64,000 nt of DNA from Cerrena zonata. Its lineage: Eukaryota > Basidiomycota > Agaricomycetes > Polyporales > Cerrenaceae. The first letter of the stretch is position 1; every line of letters begins with the position of its first letter. Below, one piece after another: positions 21,601-33,399 of this stretch. Under the pieces are notes generated by a model. That model saw only the letters and a program-made list of their open reading frames with translations. It was not told where the DNA came from and searched no databases. Where the stretch lies: positions 1,240,001 through 1,304,000 of the forward strand of contig JASBNA010000007.1 in NCBI GenBank assembly GCA_038087015.1, given 5' to 3'. Both the position numbers and the translations under genes were made by a program.

Positions 21601-24600
21601 ACATGATGTATGTCTCCAAGTGCAAGAAATAGAACAGCTGCGGCGATTGTACCTGGAGGAATTTGAAAACACTAGAGGACCTTTAAAACCATATTGTCTA
21701 ATCATGTTGCTCGTGCGTACGTGATAAAACCTTCATGTTTGAAATCCTGGACGGAGGATGTTTAGGCCTAGACGCTCCGCTGACGTCATTGACAAGTGGG
21801 AGGATTTATTTTCCTCAAACTACTCAAGTATTCAAATATTCACCAGACAAAAACGTCAGCGTGTGAAGGACTCAGAATAGAGCCAAGTTATGATTAGACG
21901 TCGGGTTTGTTCTTACAGTTCAATATTCTACACAACCACTGGTTGCGTTTGAGACTGTTCAAAGGTTCGAGCTGTCGATCGCCTCCAGAACGTAAACACA
22001 CGTAAACCACTCCGACGGAGTATTAACTTGGATTACCATTTGTACTATTTTATTACAGCTGTGCAAGGACTATCACTCGATAAGATACCTTTTAATCACT
22101 TTTTTATCCCCAAGCCAGGGCCTTGGTTTATTTCTCCGGATTTCTACTTGTACTGTGTCGATTCCTGCGTGCAAAGATAAAAGATAGTCAGTATTAGATC
22201 TCATACCTTTCAGCCCAGCAATAACCCCTGACAGAATGGCGTCGGTGGTGTTAAAACGTAGCATCATTCAGTGGATATGAATGCCGACAACCGAAGAGGT
22301 ATAGTTTCCGTCGTTGTGACAGACTTAAAGAGGTTAGTCCAAACGGCTTTCGGTCATCATTCTACTGTGAACGGCTATTAGCAACTCCAACCCGGTCAAT
22401 TAGATCTTTGGTTGAGCTTCGCACCTATTCACCATACAAGCAAGCATTAGACTACGGAAGAAAGTATTGAAGTAAGCTGGTTTTTTATAGTGTCCGATAA
22501 ACGTAAAATGATTTCTTTGAATTGTATACGTATATGAACACTTGTTTCGGTGGCTGTAGCTCAGGTGGTTTTTGGTTTCGCATGGTGACCACGCGATTGA
22601 GAAGGAGTCCCATCGAGTTTGCTAAGGACACAGTGTACCTGCGAAGCTTATCCTGAAGGAGGACATCATTCTCAGATGATACCTCTATTTGAATACAACG
22701 CTCACCAATCCAATTCTCATACGGCGGCTCCTTCACTGATCTCGGAGAAATGGTTCTTGGCCAATCAAGGTCCATCAAACAAAAAGGATAACGGATTCCC
22801 AGCGCAGAAAAGATGAAATAGCTTAAAACACATCTCTAGAGAGAGCTGGACTTCGTTGGCGAATGAGAATGGAGAACCGATTTGTATTTCTGCTGTAGGA
22901 CATATACACATCAAGTTCTTCATCTCGTCACCGATGAAATTCGGACGCACCTTAGTTGTCGCTGAGGCAACACAGCGGGGGCCTGAGATAATCAAATTCC
23001 GGCATCTATCATAAAGAAAAGGCATCATGGCATACGATGACATCCTGCGGCGGCCAGTAATGATCCTTGAGTGCCTTTGCACAAGGCAGGTCGAAGGACA
23101 TAGAGGGAAGAAGTCGACGAGTTCGGTTAGACCCTGGAAATGTCCGCTCATGAATAGGCACACCGACAAAGTTCATCTATTAGTTACCGATTTATGCCGA
23201 GGATAATTGGCCGAGGTCGACGGTGGCTTTTTGGGTAGTGGCGTGTCCGAGACAGCTGCTCCGAGGTCAACATACATCCCTCGCATGTTACCACGCAATG
23301 TTCATCCCGTTGTGAACGTCCGTATTCAATACAATCACGAGGCAACTTAGGGAGAGCAAACTGCCGGAAATGGATGTTCTTCTGTAAATCAATTGAGTCT
23401 GAACGGGTGCAGGCATACATGATGAAGAGAATAAAGACTCGGTTCCGGATAAAGAAGCTATTCGGAAGCTCTTTTCAATTCAGTACTGAATGCGGGGCCC
23501 CACATTTCCGTCCAAGTTATTCATAGAAACCCACTGCGTCAAGAAATGAATCTCTATTAAAAGCGCCCGGCTACAACGCGTTGGATGCGTTAATGATGCG
23601 CGGAGGTATGATCCTGATGCATACTGACCTTGAGTGATGGTTATTGAACTTTAAAACCAACGTTGAACATCGATCACGCCTCTTCAGCATGCTGCGGCGA
23701 ACGTGGTTGGTTACCTGTACGCCAATTATATATGCAGTCTAATCTCCGCAAGTATGACATCAACGAAAGCGGAAATAACTTGTGAGCACGATGTCAACGT
23801 TCAATGGCTTGAGATACTCGTCGCCAGAGTGAAGTGGAAATTGGTCCCGAGGCAAGCGATGGTTGAATGCTAGCACCAGACGGGAACACCCGACGTGAGA
23901 CGTAAGACACATATTTCTTGAAAAGGAGCTAAGAGCATGTCCGGTTAGTGATTGATTCCACTGTAGACAGGCCTGTCTGTGGGATTAGGTCTCCGACGTA
24001 TTGGGATCTAAGGTCGCCTGACTTGTGATTTGACAGGTTGAGATGTAGATTTCGATGTATGGTATACATTCGAATCCAGATACTGTGTGCGAGATTCGTT
24101 CAGTGTGCATGATTCATGTTCTATGGCGGTTCTAAGAGACCTAGCCAGTGCCAAGTCGACGTGGAAGAGGCCGACATAGACGCTTGAGTGTGTGGCCCAA
24201 ATAGGCAATGGTCTTGGTTTGAGACCGTTGTCTCGTCAAGCAGAGATTCTACGAAGTAGACTTAAACAATATAAGAAGACACATAAGTAAAAGTACATTT
24301 ACGTTAAGTGTCTCCTCACCGTATCATAGCTGCTAGTGTCACTTGGACAGAAACACCCGTATGTTTCCGAAACAGCGCACAGTCTCCGCAAAATCATCTC
24401 GTGACACTAGGCAGTGTCATGAATGAACCTCCTAGATCATGCGAGAATGGAGATAGAGGTGCAGAGTCTGTGTAAGTCCGTATCTCTTTCGAGTTAGCTC
24501 TGGCCACGGTTCTATACTGTCGTAAGTTGTACGATAGAAAGCCGGGTGTGGGTTACCGTAAATCTAACCCTCATTGATTGAGACCGTTGACTTCGGTAAC

Positions 24601-26437
24601 TCAACTCTTACCCATCGCTTTGCTTATACAACTATCAATCTGCAGGTCCACGAGTACCTTGGATATGTGAGCTCTACCAACGTGCGCTTAGGTAAAGCTA
24701 TCGTGAGTAGTGACGGTTCGGCCAATGAGAATGACCATAGACACCTGGCTGTCAAGAATGCCGAGTATGGATCTCATTAGTAGATTGACACGAGTAGAAA
24801 CCGACCGGCTCATTTCTAAGCATCATACTACACCGAGGCACAGCATGTCCAACACCTATGCTACCTATGTGAGTTTAGACATACAAATCGGGTTAATAGC
24901 TTGGGGCAGAGAAAAACATACGTGCATCCATGTGCAAGCCATCCGCCGGAGGTCCGTTCACAACATTGTCCCCGGTACGACGTGTAACGCGACCTTAGCT
25001 CACTATGTCGTAGGTGTAGTGTCTCACAAGACCAATAAAGGACCATTCGGCGTGAAGTTTATCGTGAGATTCTTTGTCGACCGATAACACAGTAGGACAT
25101 CCTGCAAACGGGCCGATTTCACATGTTAAAATAAGTCATGTACAGTTAACTACGATGAAGATAGTACGTACCTACTTGTGCTAAATATGTTTGGGCGTAC
25201 CTGAGATCTCTAGAAAAGCTATGAAAGGATAAGGGTCGTTGATGTTCAGTTGTCTGGAAGGGCATTCCCGGGAACGGACCTGAGAAGAATCCTTTTGCAA
25301 GCCGGGTTACCGTTTCGTGCCTATACTTCGGTTCCTCGGATCTCTTAGGCACTCAACATAGTACTCCCACTATAGATGAGGTAAATGGCTATTATTGCAC
25401 AGCCTAAACGAAACACGTTACAGAAAATAAGGTACCTTTACTATCTTTGATAGGCCGCTACACACGTATACCAAAAAGGACATGAGTAGCACATCAAGGA
25501 CTTCAAACTCACATAATGTAAGGAACATTATAAACCGAGTTGTCCGAGAAGCAAACACCGGCAGACAAATTGCCATGGCTGACTCCAACCAAGTCCTACC
25601 ACAAGACATTGTCAGTAAGCCAATGTATATATAAGGCGTCTTGTGCACGCTTCCTCCGATTTCGAAGCCTAGTCGGCGAAGAGAAGGTATAATATATCCT
25701 CGAGTCATGCGTACTGTCAGCCCATCCCGGGAGTGACGCCCCAAAGACCGACAATATACCGTGGGTCGGTGAGAATTCCGGTTTTGCGGACTGCAAGAGT
25801 TTCGCCTCGGACACGGCTCAGTAAACTGTTAGTCGGGTTTCGTACCGTGTAGGTTTGCGCTGATAACTTCGATAAGCCATAAGCCGACAATATTCCCCTT
25901 GAGTGATAAGGCACGGCAGACTACTGTGCATAACAAATGTAGGATCACGGAGTAAGGAAAGATAGTGATCGTTGCACACCTTGATCCACCTATTGAATCC
26001 AAGTTGAACATATGATATGTATCCAAGTTTCAAGTAGATCATCCCAATATGAATGCATGAATGATGGACAACAGATGATGGACGACGGAATTGAGTTCAA
26101 AGCAAGAGGTTGAGGAACATGTCTACAGTGCCCGGTCTGAAGAAACTGTGATATTTGACGCGACTTCTTGCATCAGTCCGAGGAGTCTGTTAGGACCTAG
26201 GCACCGGTATTAGGCGTTTTGCGAGCGAATGATCTGCTTTGTCATAAGGCCAAACAAGACCGAAATGAACAGCATCTAGTAATACAGTAAGTACAGTTCG
26301 CTCTTAGCTGCCTCGCACAGAAAACTAAATTCACACATACCTTGTGTAGACATCGCACGACAGAATTGCTAGTCAGGTGTATCCGTTATGTGAATGACTA
26401 CCCCCGGTCGATGGTGTCAAAAACGGCTTATGTATGT

Positions 26438-26690
26438 AGCAGAACATAAACACTGACTCACGGACCTATGTCCGAATACGCTACTTACCTGTGAAAATAA
26501 GCACAAAGTAAGCTTACGCAGAAGTCGATAATCCAGGCCTCTCTGGAACCGGATACAGCCATGCACGGACCTATGCGGTTGGGGGGAAAACATAAGTAAG
26601 CGTTGAATTGGATGGCGAAAACGCTCGCCACATGACGACAAGGCGTTTAGGGCTTAACCTAAACACTCGGGGTAAGTAAGCAGAACATAA
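26438..26690. repeat. Cluster of short direct repeats
   Basis: Three different short words each occur twice: CACGGACCTATG at 26459 and 26564, AGCAGAACATAA at 26438 and 26679, and TAAGTAAGC at 26593 and 26673. The interleaved order suggests a decayed repeat or local duplications rather than a simple tandem array. Confidence 0.45.
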
Positions 26691-27954
26691 TGATATGATG
26701 ATGCATACAAACTTCTTGCCATGAATCGAAGCTCGTTACAATTTTTTGTTGAAGAATCATGCATGCCACGCCTTTCTTGTCGTTCATGTGTTGTCAGTGA
26801 GATGATGGCTTGATAAAATGACGACATCCCTGGATGTCTTGTGTGTCGAAGGTGGTACTGTAACAGAAGACCAGGTGGACCATGGGTGTAGCTAGCAGAA
26901 TACCGTAGTCCAGGACTTGTCTGACCAAACCCCGCCGCTTCCAGGGGTTTAGGTTAGGCTCAAATGCTTAGTACTAGATCAAGCTCTCGCTTAACGAAGT
27001 ACTAAAGCTGAGTGGGGATCCCGGAGATACGAAAAACGGCGAAATGATGATGACCCTACCTGGTTCAATACTAAGCAACAACCGTACTAAACTTTTCTTG
27101 GGGGTAACGTACACCTTCAGGGACGAATCAGACCCTTAGTTAGACGGGTTGTCATAAGCCAATGAGGATAAAGAGCGTTGACCCACCTACCACCGTCAAA
27201 TGGGTGCTACACATTTCCATATGTGTACTCTGGCTTCCCATAAGTAACCACAAGAAGTCAAGCTGTTAGGACCGTAGTCTCCGACACCCGAAATGGATCT
27301 ACCAACCAGAATGGCCGCCCTTTTTTTACGTCTTTACGTGTGTGCAAATTCACGCGCAGCTTGCCATCCTTTCAGCATGCGTTTGGTTTGATTGCCTTGA
27401 GAGAGCCGACGTAAAGGAAAAGCGAGCTATCACCCAAGAGATAAGGAAAATGAAAAAGTTCCCCATTTGATTTCTGAGAGAGGGGCCATGCCTGATCAAC
27501 GTTCGCCGTCTGCTAAACTGTGTTTAGGCTTTGGTTTTCGGGTATCAGTACGTGGGTGGAGTAGCGAGGAATAATGAGGTTCCCTTGATTGCAGATCCTT
27601 GTGTGTTTGTGACTTGCATTTGGGTTTGAAACGGGGTGATACCGAAGGGAGGTGGTGGGCTAGCCCAGTCCATCGGCATTCGGTCAGTTGCAAGACAATA
27701 CACTATCTGAATCGTCATAACTGCAGGTGAAATTGACACATGTCTCCGTCAAGAGTATAAGCGAGGGGTTGAGGTTCGATAGACACAGCCTAAAGTAGCA
27801 GTCGGACCAATTGAGCTGGCCATCGTATGTATCGTGAGGCACTCACCATTCAGTCAACGTTACATCATCGAAGTAGTATATGTCCAAAGGTGAAATGCAA
27901 CCGATTGACGTTCCATACCCTTTACAGGACGCAGCAAGCATAGACGGGATCTCC

Positions 27955-27961
27955 TATAAAA
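27955..27961 (+). promoter_or_regulatory. TATA-like box before a relic ORF
   Basis: TATAAAA is followed, about 65 bases later, by an ATG in good context (CACAATGGC) after an A/C-rich leader. This is the only promoter-like arrangement I can point to inside the desert. Confidence 0.35.
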
Positions 27962-28025
27962 TCACGATTTCAATTATACTCAACCTTAGGATCAAACAAA
28001 TCCAAGACCCACCATTATACCCACA

Positions 28026-28580
28026 ATGGCATCAAATGAGATAACCTTGAATATCGAATCCACTACCTACACAGAAGTCACCAGAAATGGTCTAGCAAGC
28101 CTCGTGGCGCGTAACTTAAAAGTGTCTGGCTCATGTAAACACATCGTACTTCAACCATACGTTATCAACGCCGAGGCCATTTCCGAAGTGACAAGCCTCA
28201 AGGAGACCTGAGGCCTAAGGACTCTTTCATACACGGAGCGGAGTGGGCACAAAGATCCGTTCCCCTTGGAAACCTTGAATGAAAGTACCTCATTGCATGC
28301 TAATCCCGATGATGAAACATGGAGCGTGGTCGGAGAGGTCGACCAAAGGAGTAACTCTTTGTTTTCGAACAGTTTAGTGACGGGATCGAATGGGATATCA
28401 AGACAGTATGAGTTGATTGGTTCCAAGGGGTTAAAGCAATACAAAGGTCTTGATCCAGTGAGTTGGATCACCTTTTGGTGTTACGACTGTCCATTATGCT
28501 CGACTTGGGTATCGCTTTCTATCGGTTTGAAAGAGTCATCGGAGCGATCGTACGCCACCTCAAGTGACTTACAAATATAG
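28026..28580 (+). pseudogene. Possible broken small gene, in-frame TGA
   Basis: I do not recognise it. From the ATG at 28026 the frame runs 61 codons (MASNEITLNIESTTYTEVTR onward), meets a TGA at 28209-28211, and stays open in the same frame for another 122 codons to a stop at 28578. With the TGA ignored it would be about 184 residues, rich in Ser, Glu and Asn. The promoter-like upstream sequence is the main reason to list it. It could be a decayed gene, a gene with an intron I cannot place, or chance. No homologous family comes to mind, and the opposite strand also carries long frames here. Confidence 0.25.
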
Positions 28581-30740
28581 TAGGATATTTCGGCGATGTG
28601 GTCGCAGATAGTCGCATACCCAGGCGTCGAGTCATAGTCAAAGTTATCGATGCAGAAATAGCAAGGTTTGCGCACCGATCTTCAACGGTGCCATGGCCTC
28701 GAGGGAACTCGTCATGCGAAACGTGACCATTGACTGTATGCGAATCGGGTATGTCAGGACCTGTAAAAACGCCTCGAGGATAGATCGATGTACAGAAAGC
28801 ACTCACAGAAGATGAGAGGAAGATGAGACTCGATTGTCGGGGGCGATTCAATAGATTTGATCGATGCGATGCTATCTGGGGAAGTAAACGTGAACCGGTG
28901 CAAATCAAATGTAGTGGCCATGTACACCGAAATGAAACGTGATTTGCCAAACGAAATGAGATTTTAGTGGACGCTCGAAGCCACTTGGTCCTAGGATGCT
29001 ATTCAAAAGGGTCAAGTGGTCAGGTCTGCTGGTCGAACTGCAGTTCATTTAATGTATCCAAGTATCCTAGAACACAGGAACCCTAGTAATAATCAATGCA
29101 TTTGAAGGCAAGCCTGCTATCACTCACTAGTGACTCGAATAAGTTGTCACGAGTATCGCAGGCGGCAGTAGTATCCAACTCACGTTCAAAACATCACGCT
29201 CGCAGCAACGACCTTACCAAGCCATGAGCCCACGGAAATCGATTTCCTGTGTTTCCCGATGAATCCATCACAGCAATATGAGCAGCGTCAACAAGGTCAG
29301 AGGTGTCAGCAGTTCAAACGGGCAACATGAGGATCATGTGAACTAATATATACGAGAAAGACGGAAGGCAGAAAAAGTGAAAGATGAGTTTTACTTACAC
29401 TGGTAGTGAGTGATACCAGGATGCCACGGTCAATGTGATGTCCCGGAGTCCGAGTCCCAGGGCCAGCATCGGAAGTCCGGTCAGTGTCATCCTGTCACTG
29501 GCAATGTCAAATAGGTTTATGGGTGAATCGGGCTGAATGGGTGGTTGTGGTATGGGTTTATGTGCATTATAGGTATCGGTACTCACGTAATTTGACGGTG
29601 GCCACTCAGTACTCATTGGTCATTCAGTTGCACGCTAGTATTGCAACCGTTTGATTTGTTAGCTCCACAACGTCTCGAGGTGTGCAGACGTGATGATAGA
29701 CATGATTCCGACCTATCTTTGATCTTCCGGAATCTATCATGAGAGACTCGGGCTCACCTGTCATTGGCGAACTCTGAAATTGTTCCGGTCAGTAACGACA
29801 GCTGAATAAGGACTCTGTGGTATCTGGTAGGGCTTGGTACTTACCAAGTAACAACCATGGTGATGATACATGATACGGGATGGGACACCGAATATAGATG
29901 AACACAGAGGTCAGCAACTGATCATTACAAATAACCCCCACATATCGCAACGACCCCGCAGACCATATTCATCTATCTCAAACCCGGAAACGCGCCAATC
30001 GTCGGGGGCAGAAGAAGAAAAATGCGCTGCAGGGACATAGGTATAGTTACCGCCGCCGACAGAGCATATCCGAGGTCGTTACCCCGCATGCTGTCATTTT
30101 ACGGAAGATGACGTCGCCCCTATGCCCGACTCGCGATCATCAACTCTGGGGAAAAACGACATCCCTTCGAGCGGGACCGGCTGTGACCCCATGAGTAGGC
30201 GGGGATTTGGCTGGCGAATCATAATCCTTTCTCACCAATTTGATTTGTTATGCCCACTGGAGGCAATGCGGGGGTTCAGTACGAGGAACTCAAATGAATG
30301 AGTGTAAACTTGCTTGAGAAGTCGAGAGTATGTACGCATACATGCAATACAATCCGCGCATATATCGAGGAATCCTCTGAACCAGAATGCAGAAACCCGG
30401 TACCGGTATAAACGGGTCAGGACGTCATACCGGTTACTGAGTTTGGCATTGCCCAAGACAGGTTTCGGGTTCCCTGCAAGCAAGGAAGTCGCGAAGCCCA
30501 CGACCCACCGTGACCTTATGGTACTGCGGGGTAACGAGACCTGCGAGAAACGGTCAATCGTAGCACTCGGCACTGGCTTGCGCACCGATGTATCATTTGC
30601 GGCGTTAGACGTCCAAGGTCCAAACATTCAATGACGATGATGGTGACACCGCGCCCGCAGACGTGAAACTTCTCAAGTTGATAGTCAGGAGATATAATGA
30701 TTGAGTTCAGGTATGCATTTGAGACTCGTTGAGACAGTGA

Positions 30741-30887
30741 CTCAGAGCACCGAGACGACAGATTATCAGAAACGAAACTCTAACGTCACCATTTTATTAT
30801 GATACTGTCTGGAATGTCAGGGAGTCAGGGTACCGAGAAGATAGTGCAACATATCTTGACCGAGAGATACGTGTCAGGGACTCAGGG
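30741..30887. repeat. Degenerate repeat, CTCAGGG / ACCGAGA units
   Basis: GTCAGGGAGTCAGGG (30816-30830) and GTCAGGGACTCAGGG (30873-30887) differ at one base, 57 bases apart. ACCGAGA-type words sit next to them, and a third diverged unit is at about 30741. This looks like a short decayed tandem repeat. Confidence 0.45.
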
Positions 30888-32102
30888 ATGTCAACATGTG
30901 GAGCTAACGTGCTTGCTCTAGTACCTCGGTTGGTCAGAGAGTCTATTCTCGAATCATGAAACTCGGGGACTTTCTGTCAAACACCATCGCGTATGAACAC
31001 AGATCAGAGTGCGGGGAAACGGAATAGAAGCGTCTTTTCCCCAGATTGCGGGGCTGGGTGTATGCTGGGACCCTGGACTAAGTGCGGAAGACGTCACCCA
31101 AGTTGACAGCTGGGTTGAGGTAAGTAGTGGCGTTAGCCGTTTGCAATTGACTATTGGGTGCAGTTGAATGCCGATCTGCTTCCAGTGCGGGGTAACCGGC
31201 TAAGGCGTGAGGAGTATAGATGAGTGGGTGTCATCGTACGGGCCAAGCGAGTAACTCAAGATGCTTTAAACTGAAGCTTTCGAAGCCTGTGATAACCGTG
31301 AAGTCCGAAGGTCGAAGTCGAAAGATCCAGTCGTTCTTTCTGGACACGTTCAGTCGTCCACTATCCATACACGGACCGTACCGCAGAACCTGTCAACAAG
31401 AAACAGCAGCCTGCCGAGTCAAACGAATAGAAAGCCGACAAACCGAAAGAAAAAAACCAAAAGAAGCACCCACCCACGGAGTTTGAAAGCTGTAAGAAAA
31501 AACAGAAACCCAGAGACCGCTTTGTAAGTCAGCTTGCGTGAAGCCGGTGAAGCCTCCTAAGCATAGACGAGTCTGAGTTTGACCGGAGTTATTGTTAGCC
31601 ATAGAATCGCCACCTTCACCTCCCAGATTAAACCGTGCTATGAACGAACTCGCGCCGATCTTTGCCGCACTAAGTGTCCAGAACAAACTGTATTGAATGC
31701 TTAGTTATCCAAGGTAAGCAAAAGGGCTCAGAGAAGCAGGAAAAATTCGAAGCCACGCACGGAATGGCCCACGACACGCCCGGATACCTTCAACAGCCGC
31801 CAACTGGATATTGTAAGGTTCACCACTCGGACTTTGTCAGCGTAAAGGATCACAAAGCCGAGCGACAAACACTTGTGAACTTTGAAATATCCTATTTCTC
31901 TCCACCACCCGAACTCTTGGGGACTTTTGGACACCGAAGAGCCCTTCCCTAGGAACCGATCCCTCCATCATATACCCCACGTTCCCCATATTCGGTGCAC
32001 AGGAATACGCAGTGGTAGGGGAAATGACAGAGTCTGAGCTTATGACCCCGCAGAGCAGTGTGTGACATGGAGAGACCTGGGTGCCAAGGACGGAGGATGC
32101 GT

Positions 32103-32120
32103 AATGCATAATAATGCATT
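32103..32120. repeat. Perfect 7-bp inverted repeat
   Basis: AATGCAT and ATGCATT are separated by four bases. Each arm is itself nearly palindromic. It has no known role here and may be chance. Confidence 0.4.
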
Positions 32121-33399
32121 TCACGTTACTGGTATATGGGCGTATAATGATAAGCTTATGTGTCATATACATATCCGGGGTAATGTCGCCTCGGGAGTGG
32201 GAACGGATGTAGAATGCAGGAATCACTGGGGAAAGCCACATAATCATTGATGTCGTAGTTGAACGAAGCCAATCAAAAGCCAAAGATAATGAAGGCAAAT
32301 ACGAAGGGGGGCCGTGGGATGTTAGATGTACTTTTATCGCTAGTGGAAAGTGTCAAGAGGGAATTATCGTAGGTGACATACGTAGTTATGCGGTGATTTG
32401 CTGTGATACTGATAGAACTCCTGCGCGGGCCGCGTAGAGAAATTCTTCGTCAAGGAGGCCGGCGTGGGTAGGGACATGATTTCTGAAATGAGAAGGAAGA
32501 AAAAAACAAGGAGAGTGAGAAAGAGCGGGAGAGGGAAAGATCATCATCAAGCTTAGGCTTGAAACTGAAGCTCGAATGCGTTGAAAAAGATAGACGTCGC
32601 GGGGTAAAATAGATCTAGATACTAGTATCCACAACATACATCTAAAGCGACCGCATTGCCTAGTATAGCCCAGTATCCAACCTATCCAATCCATACGTCT
32701 CTACTGTACCCAGTCAAAAGTTCCACTGACAGTTAATTTCCGACCCCGCAAACCCAAACCCAATACCGACTCAGTATCTCCAACGCGTAGCCTAAAACCC
32801 CAGGTTATCTCCAACAAGTGTCCCAAATTGCCTATTCGAGGGCTCCACCATCGGTCGGACTCTTGTAATTGTAGCTGTAGAGTTCGCGGTCATGGTGGCC
32901 CTGGATCATGATGATGATCCCCACTGGCAAAGTTCTTATGCCCATATGTCCCCGGGTCCGCATCCTATCATGTACTTGTTGAGACAATGATTATGATAGT
33001 CTTTTGAAATCCCCATGCAGAACTGTTCGTGCGCTCCGACCTCACCTAGGCGTGCGTGTTTGAGAACATGAGAAATCGCGATAGTAAAAGTCTGAGTGGG
33101 TAGCAGCAATATCAAATCAGTGTGTAACCAATCACCATCCCGCATCAAATGTCATCACTCATCGAGAGGGACGCAAAGGTTCATATATTCCAGAAAGAGT
33201 ATCCGCTCACAACCAATACCTGTAGAAGTTGGTAAGGTCATCCCGAACGAAGAAATCGTAATCGTAATCAAAAAACATAACGGCGCTCCGTCGTCGCAAA
33301 GCATGTGTGTTCAGAAACGACTTCGAGACATGCACTGGGATGGTTACTCATCCTTATTCAGCTCTCGGGGTATCATAACAGAGAGGTAGAGGACCTACC

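Noticed and set aside
28519..28950. 143-residue minus-strand frame opposite the relic
   Set aside because: It overlaps the better-supported relic and has no recognisable content.
31837..32298. 153-residue minus-strand frame
   Set aside because: No motif, no splice partners, mixed hydrophobic content; expected by chance in a long desert.
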